A stretch of DNA of 60,249 nucleotides from an uncultured Ruminococcus sp. GTDB lineage: Bacteria; Bacillota; Clostridia; Oscillospirales; Ruminococcaceae. The notes under the pieces were generated by a model. The model was not told the origin of the DNA and made no database searches. It saw only the letters and a list, made by a program, of their open reading frames with translations. Both the position numbers and the translations under genes were made by a program. Positions 36,371 through 43,959 of the stretch are shown piece after piece; position 1 is the stretch's first letter; the number at the start of each line of letters is the position of its first letter. The stretch is taken from positions 1 through 60,249 of the forward strand of contig CANOIR010000007.1 in assembly GCA_947566125.1 (NCBI GenBank), given 5' to 3'.

Positions 36371-36403
36371 TTGTTTTTTGATTTAATATTTCACAAATTC
36401 CGA

Positions 36404-36473
36404 TTTATCAAGTAATTTAAAATACTTATTCTTTTTAATACAAACTTAATAAGATATTATATAATAAATAAAT
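36404..36473 (+). repeat. 3' intergenic repeat R2
   Basis: TTTATCAAGTAATTTAAAAT...AATAAGATATTATATAATAA, the partner of R1. The 17 bases ATCAAGTAATTTAAAAT also occur at 56158-56174 upstream of agrA. Confidence 0.7.
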
Positions 36474-36476
36474 TAA

Positions 36477-36517
36477 AACAAAAACCGGTTCGTGTTTAAA
36501 ATGAACTGGTTTTTGTT
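36477..36517 (+). terminator. Terminator after the hydrolase gene
   Basis: AACAAAAACCGGTTC / GAACTGGTTTTTGTT hairpin with one G:T pair and a T-rich tail. The 327-base gap 36371-36697 holds R2, this terminator and the next promoter; I see no coding sequence in it. Confidence 0.85.
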
Positions 36518-36638
36518 GTTATTGTTAATTTTAAGAGAAATAGTACAATGCGTATAAATTACTTTCTCTTCTTAGAAATGCAAATTACAGCACCACTATA
36601 TAAATCAATCTTATATAAGATAAAAAATTTTATTTCCC

Positions 36639-36667
36639 TTGCTCTGAATAAAAAAATATGCTATAAT
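36639..36667 (+). promoter_or_regulatory. Promoter ahead of the methyltransferase gene
   Basis: TTGCTC (36639-36644), 17-base spacer, TATAAT (36662-36667). The -10 and everything down to the start codon recur in front of the dus gene. Confidence 0.55.
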
Positions 36668-36696
36668 ATTACTATTAAAAAGTAAGGAGAACTTAA
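36662..36696 (+). repeat. Duplicated leader, copy A
   Basis: 35 bases from the -10 box through AAGGAGAACTTAA, matching 37486-37520 with two mismatches. Confidence 0.85.
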
Positions 36697-36697
36697 T

Positions 36698-37483
36698 GTG
36701 AAAGTACAGAACATAGATGATGGAAAATATTTCGACTGGGGGAAAACTTCTGAAGATTATGCAAAGTACAGGGATATATATCCGGAAGAATTCTATCAAT
36801 ATATTTTGAAACTTGGATTATGCAAGGATGGACAAACGGTTCTTGACATTGGAACTGGCACAGGTGTACTTCCACGAAATATGTACAGATACGGAGCAAA
36901 ATGGATAGGTATAGATACCTCTGAAGAACAAATAAAACAGGCAAATAATATTGCAAGTAAAAATGGAATGAAAATTGATTTCTTTACTTGTAAAGCGGAA
37001 GATATTGATTTTCCAGATAAGACATTTGATGTAATCACTGCCTGTCAGTGTATTTGGTATCCAGACCATAAGATTACTGCACCTAAATTTTCTCGTATTC
37101 TAAAAAATAAAGGTAAATTCTTGATTCTTTATATGGGATGGCTGCCTTTTGAAGATGAAATAGCAGGAAAGAGTGAAGAAATTATTTTGAAATATAATCC
37201 CAAATGGACAGGATATGGAGATACGAAAAAGCCTGTATGGATTCCAGATGAATACCTTGAGTTCTTTGATGTTATATCTCAAGAGGAATTTAATGTTGAT
37301 GTTCCTTTTACTAGAGAAAGTTGGCATGGAAGAATCCGTGCTTGCAGAGGAGTCGGTGCGTCAATGTCACCTGATGAGCTTGCTGCTTGGGAAGAAGAAC
37401 ATATAAAAATGCTTTTTGAAAATGCACCTGAAAGATTTAACGTAAAGCACTATATATCAATTGCCGAACTTGAATTAAAATAA
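36698..37483 (+). CDS. Class I SAM-dependent methyltransferase
   Basis: A 261-aa methyltransferase. Motif I VLDIGTGTGVLPRNM near residue 50, acidic end of beta-2 in WIGIDTSEEQI, motif for adenine ring AEDIDFPDKTFD and a post-motif WHGRIRACRGVGAS resembling the UbiE/MenG-like small-molecule methyltransferases. The substrate is unknown. The start is GTG at 36698 (an ATG at 36696 would stop at once) after AAGGAG. It is wedged between two copies of one leader sequence, in front of dus. Confidence 0.85.
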   Translation: MKVQNIDDGKYFDWGKTSEDYAKYRDIYPEEFYQYILKLGLCKDGQTVLDIGTGTGVLPRNMYRYGAKWIGIDTSEEQIKQANNIASKNGMKIDFFTCKAEDIDFPDKTFDVITACQCIWYPDHKITAPKFSRILKNKGKFLILYMGWLPFEDEIAGKSEEIILKYNPKWTGYGDTKKPVWIPDEYLEFFDVISQEEFNVDVPFTRESWHGRIRACRGVGASMSPDELAAWEEEHIKMLFENAPERFNVKHYISIAELELK

Positions 37484-37485
37484 AT

Positions 37486-37520
37486 TATAATATTACTATC
37501 AAAAAATAAGGAGAACTTAA
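37486..37520 (+). repeat. Duplicated leader, copy B
   Basis: Second copy of the 35-base leader (TATAATATTACTATC...AAGGAGAACTTAA), ending at the dus ATG. Here no good -35 box stands 17 bases upstream, so the repeat was probably left behind when the methyltransferase gene came in. Confidence 0.85.
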
Positions 37521-38522
37521 ATGGAAACCATAAGACTAGGAAATGATAATATTTCCAAAACAGCTGCCCTTGCACCTATGGCAGGAGTTGCTGACCGTGC
37601 CTATCGTATTCTATGCAAAGAACACGGTGCTGCGGTATTAGTAAGCGAAATGGTATCTGCAAAAGGTCTTTGCTATGGAGATTCAAAAACTGCCCAGCTT
37701 TGTACTATTCTGCCAGAAGAACGCCCTATGGGTTTGCAGCTTTTTGGCAGTGAACCGGATTTTATGGCAAAAGCAGTAACTATTGTACAGTGTTTTGAAC
37801 CTGATTGGATAGATATAAACATGGGTTGTCCTGTTCCAAAAGTTGTTGGTACCGGTGCCGGCTCTGCTCTTATGAAAAATATTGACCTTGCTGCAAGAAT
37901 AACTGAAGCTGCTGTACAAGCATCAAGTATACCTGTGACAGTTAAGTTTCGTACCGGCTGGGACAGTGACAGCATCAATGCTGTAGAATTTGCCAAATCT
38001 ATAGAAAATGCCGGAGCTTCTGCCATAGCTGTACATGGTAGAACTAAAATGCAGATGTACAGTGGAAAAGCCGACTGGAGTATTATAAAGCAGGTAAAAC
38101 AGGCTGTTTCCATTCCTGTAATCGGAAATGGTGATGTGACAGACTTTGATTCATGCAAAAAAATGTATGATGAAACAGGCTGTGACCTTGTTATGATAGG
38201 CAGAGGAAGCTATGGAAATCCATTTGTATTTCGTGAGATAGATTCCCTTATGAAAGGGCTTACATATACTCCACCAACACTTGAGAAGCGTATGGAAGCT
38301 ATGCTTTATCACATAAGGCTTATAATAAAACATAGCTTTGGAAAGCCGCCTGAAATCGCAATTCGTGATGCAAGAAAGCACGCTGCTTGGTATATGTCCG
38401 GCTGCTATGGTGCAGCGTCATTCCGAGCAAGATGTTATCAGCTTTCATCTTATGAAGAAGCTGAGATTATGGCAAATGATTTTATAAAACTACAAAATCA
38501 ATTTGAAAATGAAAGAAATTAG
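37521..38522 (+). CDS. tRNA-dihydrouridine synthase (DusB type)
   Basis: A 333-aa FMN enzyme reducing uridines in tRNA D-loops. LAPMAGVADRAYRILCKEHG (flavin site), INMGCPVPKVVGTGAGSALM with the catalytic cysteine, FRTGW, VHGRTKMQMYSG and MIGRGSYGNPF are all present. AAGGAG in the duplicated leader is its ribosome binding site. ydcF follows 14 bases later. Confidence 0.93.
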   Translation: METIRLGNDNISKTAALAPMAGVADRAYRILCKEHGAAVLVSEMVSAKGLCYGDSKTAQLCTILPEERPMGLQLFGSEPDFMAKAVTIVQCFEPDWIDINMGCPVPKVVGTGAGSALMKNIDLAARITEAAVQASSIPVTVKFRTGWDSDSINAVEFAKSIENAGASAIAVHGRTKMQMYSGKADWSIIKQVKQAVSIPVIGNGDVTDFDSCKKMYDETGCDLVMIGRGSYGNPFVFREIDSLMKGLTYTPPTLEKRMEAMLYHIRLIIKHSFGKPPEIAIRDARKHAAWYMSGCYGAASFRARCYQLSSYEEAEIMANDFIKLQNQFENERN

Positions 38523-38536
38523 AGAGGAGTGACAAT

Positions 38537-39298
38537 ATGTCAATACCTAAAATGATAATTGTTTTTTTTGAAGTACTTCTGCTGTTAATATTTATTATAC
38601 CTGCTTTTCTAAATATAATAAATGTAGGAAATATTGTGGGTGCATTTGCTTCACTGTTAATTTTGCTTGCAACAATATTTAATAGTCAATTGTGGGAATT
38701 TATAAAAAAGCTTTTGCAAAATATTCCGGGAAGAATTTTTGTAAGCGTTATTGCTGTTGTTTTAGCATTTAGCATATGCTTTGCAGGATTCCTGACAGTT
38801 CGTATGATAGGTGCGATAAATAATAAACCGGATGATCCATGTACAGTCGTAGTTCTTGGCTGTCATGTAAAGGGTACTGAGCCAAGCCTTATGCTTGCAC
38901 GTCGACTTGATGCGGCTTATGATTATATGATTGAAAATTCAGACGTAAAATGCGTTGTAACAGGCGGAAAAGGCACTGGAGAAGATATAACAGAAGCAGA
39001 TGCAATGAAGCTTTACCTTATGGATAAGGGCATTGATAGTGAGCGTATTCTTAAAGAAGATAAATCAACAAATACTCTTGAGAATCTTACCTTTGCAAAG
39101 AATATTTTAGAGAAAAATGATTTGAATGGTGATATAGTAATAGTTACTGATGGATTTCATCAGTATAGGGCAAGCATTGTAGCCGAAAAGCTCGGTCTAG
39201 AATCCTATTCAACAAGCTGTCATACAAGACCGGAACTTGTTCCAACTTATTGGGTAAGAGAATGGTTCGCACTGGCAAACGAAATTTTTTTAAATTGA
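38537..39298 (+). CDS. YdcF/SanA-like DUF218 membrane protein
   Basis: A 253-aa protein with two to three N-terminal spans (residues 1-95) and a DUF218 domain: VVVLGCHVKGTEPSLMLARR, VVTGGKGTGEDITEADAMK and EDKSTNTLENLTFAK. The family (ElyC, SanA, YdcF) affects envelope integrity; the catalytic activity is not established. Follows dus in the same transcript and ends at a terminator. Confidence 0.85.
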   Translation: MSIPKMIIVFFEVLLLLIFIIPAFLNIINVGNIVGAFASLLILLATIFNSQLWEFIKKLLQNIPGRIFVSVIAVVLAFSICFAGFLTVRMIGAINNKPDDPCTVVVLGCHVKGTEPSLMLARRLDAAYDYMIENSDVKCVVTGGKGTGEDITEADAMKLYLMDKGIDSERILKEDKSTNTLENLTFAKNILEKNDLNGDIVIVTDGFHQYRASIVAEKLGLESYSTSCHTRPELVPTYWVREWFALANEIFLN

Positions 39299-39314
39299 TG
39301 TGATATTAAATATT

Positions 39315-39347
39315 AAAGCGGCAGTGCTTAAAGTTACTGCCGCTTTT
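39315..39347. terminator. Bidirectional terminator after ydcF
   Basis: AAAGCGGCAGT / ACTGCCGCTTT perfect 11-bp stem followed by T. It lies between convergent genes. Confidence 0.88.
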
Positions 39348-39359
39348 AGTTTTGATTTT

Positions 39360-39761
39360 TTATGCCATTATTTTTCGTCTGTTACTTCTATTTTTAATCT
39401 TTTCAATAGGACAAGGTGGCAATGGACATATTGAAGGAAGATAGTCCTTAAATGTTTCAAATGATGCATATTTAACAGCACCATATGATAAGAGTTTTCT
39501 CTTTTTAAAGATAACTAGTATTTTCTCTATGTAGAATTCTCTTACTCCACGGATCTTATATCCATATTGATCCATTATTATTCCTGTGGCAACAGACTTG
39601 AGTTTTTCCAGTGAAACAGCTGCATCTTCTACAGTGTCATAGAGGATCTCATCAATTAGTTTTGGCTCTTTTGAAAATCCCTCTGTACATCCTGGTTTTA
39701 CTCTTAAAATTGTGGGAAGTTCGCACATTTCTGTCATCATAATTCTGTATGCATACCTCAC
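39360..39761 (-). CDS. Hypothetical basic protein
   Basis: A 133-aa soluble protein with a basic C-terminus (IEKIKNRSNRRKIMA) and a central segment YDTVEDAAVSLEKLKSVATG. I recognise no family. The GTG at 39761 is preferred because AAAGGAG lies 9 bases upstream. It has a good minus-strand promoter at 39855-39883 and a long leader with three tandem ten-base repeats. Confidence 0.7.
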   Translation of the reverse strand: MRYAYRIMMTEMCELPTILRVKPGCTEGFSKEPKLIDEILYDTVEDAAVSLEKLKSVATGIIMDQYGYKIRGVREFYIEKILVIFKKRKLLSYGAVKYASFETFKDYLPSICPLPPCPIEKIKNRSNRRKIMA

Positions 39762-39854
39762 TTTTTGTTTCTCCTTTTTACATTTTATTTTTTTATAGCA
39801 CTTTAAAATGCATTAAAATACATCAAAAGACATATTTCGCAATGTGCTGATTAA

Positions 39855-39883
39855 ATTATATCAGACAGTGTATTTTTCGTCAA
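39855..39883 (-). promoter_or_regulatory. Sigma-A promoter of the 133-aa gene
   Basis: Minus strand TTGACG (39878-39883), 17-base spacer, TATAAT (39855-39860). Confidence 0.75.
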
Positions 39884-39967
39884 TAATATAAGTCTGATGA
39901 ATAAGGAAGAATGATGTAAAAATATGTCGAAACATAAAAATACAGGTATGCAGTGAGTATTTAGATA

Positions 39968-40207
39968 TTAAACTATTTTATACAGTTCAGCTGCGGTTTC
40001 TTTTGTCACATATTCCGTGACCTTTTCAACACTTACTTTAAGAGTCTTCTGACCCATATTTATTTCAATAATATCGCCAACCTTGACATCGTAAGAAGCA
40101 CGTGCAGGCTTGCCGTTTACAATTATCTTTTCAGCATCGCAGGCGTCGTTGGCAACTGTTCTGCGTTTTATAAGGCGTGATACTTTTAAATATTTATCCA
40201 ATCGCAT
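39968..40207 (-). CDS. rqcP: S4-domain RNA-binding protein RqcP/YabO
   Basis: A 79-aa single S4 domain: MRLDKYLKVSRLIKRRTVAN, then KIIVNGKPARASYDVKVGDI. RqcP works with RqcH to add alanine tails to peptides stalled on split 50S subunits. AAGGAGAA precedes the ATG. It lies downstream of mazG on the same strand, an arrangement found in other Firmicutes, with repeat copy 3 between them. Confidence 0.9.
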   Translation of the reverse strand: MRLDKYLKVSRLIKRRTVANDACDAEKIIVNGKPARASYDVKVGDIIEINMGQKTLKVSVEKVTEYVTKETAAELYKIV

Positions 40208-40230
40208 TTTAAAATTCTCCTTTATAATTT

Positions 40231-40394
40231 AGAACTTGTTTTCATAAGGATATTGTACGCATCTTTTTGGCAAATTTTAGCGATTGCAACGTCAAAAATC
40301 CTTGCCATACGTCAGTATGCCTGCGGCTTTTTTCCTTTCACTCGCTAAAATTATGCTCGAAAATCTACGCACAAATTCTATGAGAACAAGTTCT
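40231..40394. repeat. MITE-like palindromic element, copy 3 (164 bp)
   Basis: Ends AGAACTTGTTTTCATA / TATGAGAACAAGTTCT, paired with one mismatch. The body is highly similar to copy 2, including AAAAATCCTTGCCATACGTC and AAAATTATGCTCGAAAATC. It fills the gap between mazG and rqcP, so it is transcribed in the mazG-rqcP mRNA. Confidence 0.88.
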
Positions 40395-40400
40395 TATTTA

Positions 40401-41201
40401 TTATGAATTATTACGCTTTACTTCATTCCAAATTTTATCGAGTTCTTCCGGCTGATAGTCATTCATTTTTTTACCGGATAATTTTGTGATTTTTTCAACA
40501 GCAGAAAATCTACGGATAAACTTTTCAGTAGCAGCAGTAAGACATTCTTCAGCATTAAGTCCCATCTTTCTTGCAGCGTTTACACATGAAAATAAAATGT
40601 CCCCCATCTCATCTGCCAGATGTTCTTTGCTTTCAGAATCAGCAGCAGCTGATAATTCGTTTAACTCACTGTGAATATTTTCAATTGCAGCATCGGCACT
40701 GGAAAAATCCATTCCTGACTTAGCCGCACGTTTTCCAACTTTTTGTGCTCTCATCAGTGCCGGCAGTGAAACAGCAACGCTTTCAAGTGTTTCAGTGTAT
40801 GTTGTTTGACCCTTTGTCTGCTGTTTTATAGATTCCCAGTTGTTTAAAAGTTCTCCCATATTTGAAACTGTCAGTTCGCCGAAAACATGAGGATGACGTA
40901 TTATCATTTTCTTGCAAATATCATTGCAGACATCTGCAAAATTAAAACGGCCTTTTTCACGTTCTATTTGCGTATGAAATACGACTTGCAGCAGCACATC
41001 ACCCAATTCTTCACGAAGAAGTTCCGCGTCACTGTTGTCAATAGCCTCTACAGCTTCATAGACTTCTTCTATGAAGTCAATACGGATAGAGTCATGAGTT
41101 TGTTTAATATCCCATGGGCAGCCTTCCGGGCTTCGTAAAAGCTTTACGATTTCTATAAGATCGTCAATGTTATATGAATCTTTAAACTCAAAATCAACCA
41201 T
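40401..41201 (-). CDS. mazG: Nucleoside triphosphate pyrophosphohydrolase MazG
   Basis: A 266-aa two-domain MazG. Both domains carry the EExxD-type metal sites (EELGDVLLQVVFHTQIE near residue 65, ADEMGDILFSCVNAARK near 205). The N-terminal SPEGCPWDIKQTHDSIR is typical. It hydrolyses NTPs or dNTPs to NMP and PPi and can lower (p)ppGpp responses. AGGAGG precedes the ATG. It lies upstream of rqcP. Confidence 0.93.
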   Translation of the reverse strand: MVDFEFKDSYNIDDLIEIVKLLRSPEGCPWDIKQTHDSIRIDFIEEVYEAVEAIDNSDAELLREELGDVLLQVVFHTQIEREKGRFNFADVCNDICKKMIIRHPHVFGELTVSNMGELLNNWESIKQQTKGQTTYTETLESVAVSLPALMRAQKVGKRAAKSGMDFSSADAAIENIHSELNELSAAADSESKEHLADEMGDILFSCVNAARKMGLNAEECLTAATEKFIRRFSAVEKITKLSGKKMNDYQPEELDKIWNEVKRNNS

Positions 41202-41218
41202 TTTATCTTTTTACCTCC

Positions 41219-41253
41219 TAAAAAACAGGCAGAGTCCTAAGACAGACCCTGCC
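41219..41253 (-). terminator. Terminator of trpS
   Basis: On the minus strand GGCAGGGTC / GACTCTGCC-type stem followed by TGTTTTTT. It overlaps the mazG ribosome binding site region, so some read-through into mazG is likely. Confidence 0.65.
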
Positions 41254-41258
41254 AAGTG

Positions 41259-42266
41259 TTATCTTGCATCTACAAATCCTACTTTGTGGTAGACCTTGTT
41301 GAGAATACGCTGTGAATATGACAATGCCTTTTGGGCATTGGTTGTATAACATTCTTTCAAATAAGCCTTGTCAGCAAACAAACGCTTATATTCTTCCTGC
41401 ATTGGGCCTAGGTGGTCAGCTATAGTTTCGCCTACAGCCAGTTTAAAATCACCATATCCCTTGCCTTCAAACTCAGATTCAATGGTTTTGAAATCCTTGC
41501 CGGTAATACTTGAATATATAGTCATAAGGTTGTTTATACCATCTTTGCCTTCTGCATAGCGTATAACTGTGTCACTATCGGTGACTGCTCTTTTGCACTT
41601 TCTTATAATAGTATCTTTGTCATCAAGAATTAAAATGCAAGCATTAGGATTGTCATCTGATTTAGACATTTTTTTAGTTGGATCCTGAAGTGACATTACT
41701 TTAGCACCTACCGGTGATATATATGGTTCAGGCAGTGTGAAGAATTCACCATATCTTTGATTAAAACGCTGTGCAATATTTCTTGCAAGTTCAAGATGCT
41801 GTTTTTGGTCAACACCTACTGGTACAAGGTCAGCATTATATGCTAAAATATCAGCAGCCATAAGTACAGGATATGTAAACAAACCGGAGTTTACATCATC
41901 AGCATGACGTGCACTTTTATCTTTGAACTGAGTCATACGTGAAAGTTCACCAAATTGTGTGTTACAGCCAAGAACCCATGAAAGTTCTGCATGAGTTTTA
42001 ACATGACTCTGTATAAATAAAATTGATTTTTCAAGATCGATTCCGCAGGCAAGCAGCAGAGCATATGCTTGAAGTGTATTTTGTCTAAGTTTAGCCGGTT
42101 CTTGACGAACGGTAATGGCGTGAAGGTCAACAACACAATATACGCAGTTATATTCATCCTGAAGAGGTCCCCAATTTCTTATAGCACCGATATAATTGCC
42201 GAGTGTAAAAGTGCCTGTTGGCTGAATGCCGCTGAAAATAAGTTTCTTCTTAGTTGTTTCTTCCAT
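41259..42266 (-). CDS. trpS: Tryptophanyl-tRNA synthetase
   Basis: A 335-aa class I synthetase. The HIGH-equivalent is GNYIGA after PTGTFTL, and KMSKS is present in KKMSKSDDNPN. AGGAGGAATCTG precedes the ATG. It has its own consensus promoter and no T-box was found in its short leader. Confidence 0.96.
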   Translation of the reverse strand: MEETTKKKLIFSGIQPTGTFTLGNYIGAIRNWGPLQDEYNCVYCVVDLHAITVRQEPAKLRQNTLQAYALLLACGIDLEKSILFIQSHVKTHAELSWVLGCNTQFGELSRMTQFKDKSARHADDVNSGLFTYPVLMAADILAYNADLVPVGVDQKQHLELARNIAQRFNQRYGEFFTLPEPYISPVGAKVMSLQDPTKKMSKSDDNPNACILILDDKDTIIRKCKRAVTDSDTVIRYAEGKDGINNLMTIYSSITGKDFKTIESEFEGKGYGDFKLAVGETIADHLGPMQEEYKRLFADKAYLKECYTTNAQKALSYSQRILNKVYHKVGFVDAR

Positions 42267-42307
42267 AAACAGATTCCTCCTGTATGATAAGATATTGGAT
42301 TAAGATT

Positions 42308-42336
42308 ATTATAAGTCCTTGAGCAGTTTTTGTCAA
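42308..42336 (-). promoter_or_regulatory. Perfect sigma-A promoter of trpS
   Basis: Minus strand TTGACA (42331-42336), 17-base spacer, TATAAT (42308-42313). Confidence 0.85.
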
Positions 42337-42339
42337 GTA

Positions 42340-43320
42340 TTAAGTATATGATATAGAAAGGGCATTTCCAAGGCGGTTGTAAATTGTTTTGGCATCTGCG
42401 ACATTAAGACCGGAGTATGCAGCGTTTGCTGTGCAGAGGACATATTCTTTTCCAAAAATCTCTGCAAAGCTGCACAGACAGCTTCCGGCTTCATCAGTAG
42501 TACCTGTTTTTCCGCCGATTATTTTTCCGCCTATTACATAAGTATCACCGTATATTGCATTTATTTTACTGAACATTGTGCTGGTTAAAGCTCTTCCGCT
42601 GCTTGTTGTATAATAAGTTGTTGAGTCCACTTGTCTAAATGTATCATTTTTTGACGCATATCTCATAAGAAGAGCTATGTCATGGACAGTGGAGTAATGA
42701 TTTTCATTTGGCAGACCTGTAGTATTTGCAAAATGAGTTGAAGTCATACCAAGCTCTGCAGCTTTTTGATTCATAAGTTCAACGAAAGCGTTTTCTGAAC
42801 CACTTATAAAAGTTCCTGCTGCTATGCAGCATTCACAGCCAGACGGCAGTAATATTCCGTAAATAAGATCAAGAGGGGTGACTGTTTCGCCGCCGTAGAA
42901 TCCAGCCAAAGAACCGCCGACAGAAGAGGCAGAAATAACTGCATCCGATGGCATTGTGAAATATGTATTCATATCATCAAAATTTTCTATAGCAAGTATG
43001 GCTGTCATGATTTTTGTCATTGAAGCAGGTGCAATTTTAGTGTCACCGTTCTTTTCAGCTATGATCTCGCCTGATTCTGAGTCAATCAATATTGCATACT
43101 CGCTGTTTATATCAGATAAATCGATTTTCAGTTCTTTAATTTCAGATTCTTTTGATGTTGATATATCTTCTTGATTTATATTTTCAGACAGCACATAATC
43201 ATCTTCAGTGTTGCTGGTGTTATCACGGTTATCAGATGAAGTACAGGCAGTACTGAACATTGACATTACAAAGAATGTTACTGATGTAAGCAAAGCAATA
43301 ATCTTTTTTTCCCTTTTCAT
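42340..43320 (-). CDS. D-alanyl-D-alanine carboxypeptidase (S11), lipoprotein
   Basis: A 326-aa low-molecular-weight PBP. Lipobox STAC with cysteine 26, active-site S100-x-x-K103 (PASMTKIM) and KTGT in GGKIIGGKTGTTDEAG. The SxN motif reads S160-G-C (LLPSGCECC), so the usual asparagine is replaced by cysteine. The C-terminal beta-domain of longer DacA/DacF proteins is missing. It should trim stem pentapeptides at the outer face of the membrane, with the caveat of the altered motif. Start ATG after AAAGGGATTTTAG. Its end lies close to the trpS promoter. Confidence 0.88.
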   Translation of the reverse strand: MKREKKIIALLTSVTFFVMSMFSTACTSSDNRDNTSNTEDDYVLSENINQEDISTSKESEIKELKIDLSDINSEYAILIDSESGEIIAEKNGDTKIAPASMTKIMTAILAIENFDDMNTYFTMPSDAVISASSVGGSLAGFYGGETVTPLDLIYGILLPSGCECCIAAGTFISGSENAFVELMNQKAAELGMTSTHFANTTGLPNENHYSTVHDIALLMRYASKNDTFRQVDSTTYYTTSSGRALTSTMFSKINAIYGDTYVIGGKIIGGKTGTTDEAGSCLCSFAEIFGKEYVLCTANAAYSGLNVADAKTIYNRLGNALSISYT

Positions 43321-43354
43321 CTCTAAAATCCCTTTTATTTATTTTAAAATATAT

Positions 43355-43400
43355 AAATTCCTCACGATTGCAGTAAGTTAAGATCGTGAGGAATTTTTTT
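43355..43400. terminator. Terminator between the 171-aa gene and dacF-like gene
   Basis: 14-bp stem AAATTCCTCACGAT / ATCGTGAGGAATTT, T run on the plus strand and A/T-rich on the other side; most likely ends the 171-aa gene transcript. Confidence 0.75.
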
Positions 43401-43414
43401 AAACCTCAAATTGT

Positions 43415-43930
43415 TTAGGCGTTTATATCACGGTCTTTTAACTGAGCTGAATGCATTGCCTGCATAAGTCTTTGATAAAGAACGTATATATTCTGAGCTG
43501 CGGTTGAATCGTTTCTTATTGTCATAGGGTCTATAGCTCTCTTGTAAATGCCTTTTTTAGTGAGCATATATACATAGTGCTGTCTGCCCATAGGAAGTGG
43601 GAATTTCTTTACAAGAGTAGCTTCCGGCAGCAGATGGTGGGCGTTTGCAACAAGCATTCTTGAAGGCTGTATAACAGTTTGATGACGAAGAGCAGCACCT
43701 GTATATTCAGCACCATTGTTAAAGTGAAGATTACAAGCACCGTTTGCATAAACTGTAAGAGTACAGAGCAGCACCGGATTCATAGGTATGTCTATAACCA
43801 TGCCATAAACGTCATTTTGTGCAAATTTTCCCAGCTCCTTTGCAGGATAGTGAAGAGCAGTATTTCTAATGGAAAGATATTTTTCTGTAACAACATAGTT
43901 GTCAAAAGAACCTTGTCTGTTGATAGCCAT
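43415..43930 (-). CDS. Conserved-looking hypothetical protein
   Basis: A 171-aa soluble protein without signal peptide or spans. Sections such as NNGAEYTGAALRHQTVIQPS and KKFPLPMGRQHYVYMLTKKG look globular and constrained. I do not recognise a family. AAAGGAA stands before the ATG, 29 bases downstream of the aminotransferase stop, so cotranscription is likely. Confidence 0.72.
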   Translation of the reverse strand: MAINRQGSFDNYVVTEKYLSIRNTALHYPAKELGKFAQNDVYGMVIDIPMNPVLLCTLTVYANGACNLHFNNGAEYTGAALRHQTVIQPSRMLVANAHHLLPEATLVKKFPLPMGRQHYVYMLTKKGIYKRAIDPMTIRNDSTAAQNIYVLYQRLMQAMHSAQLKDRDINA

Positions 43931-43959
43931 AATGGTAAAATTCCTTTCTGTTTATATGA

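Noticed and set aside
6962..40394. CRISPR array made of the repeated elements
   Set aside because: The three copies are far apart, 163-164 bp long and in different orientation; no regular short repeats with spacers exist in the window.
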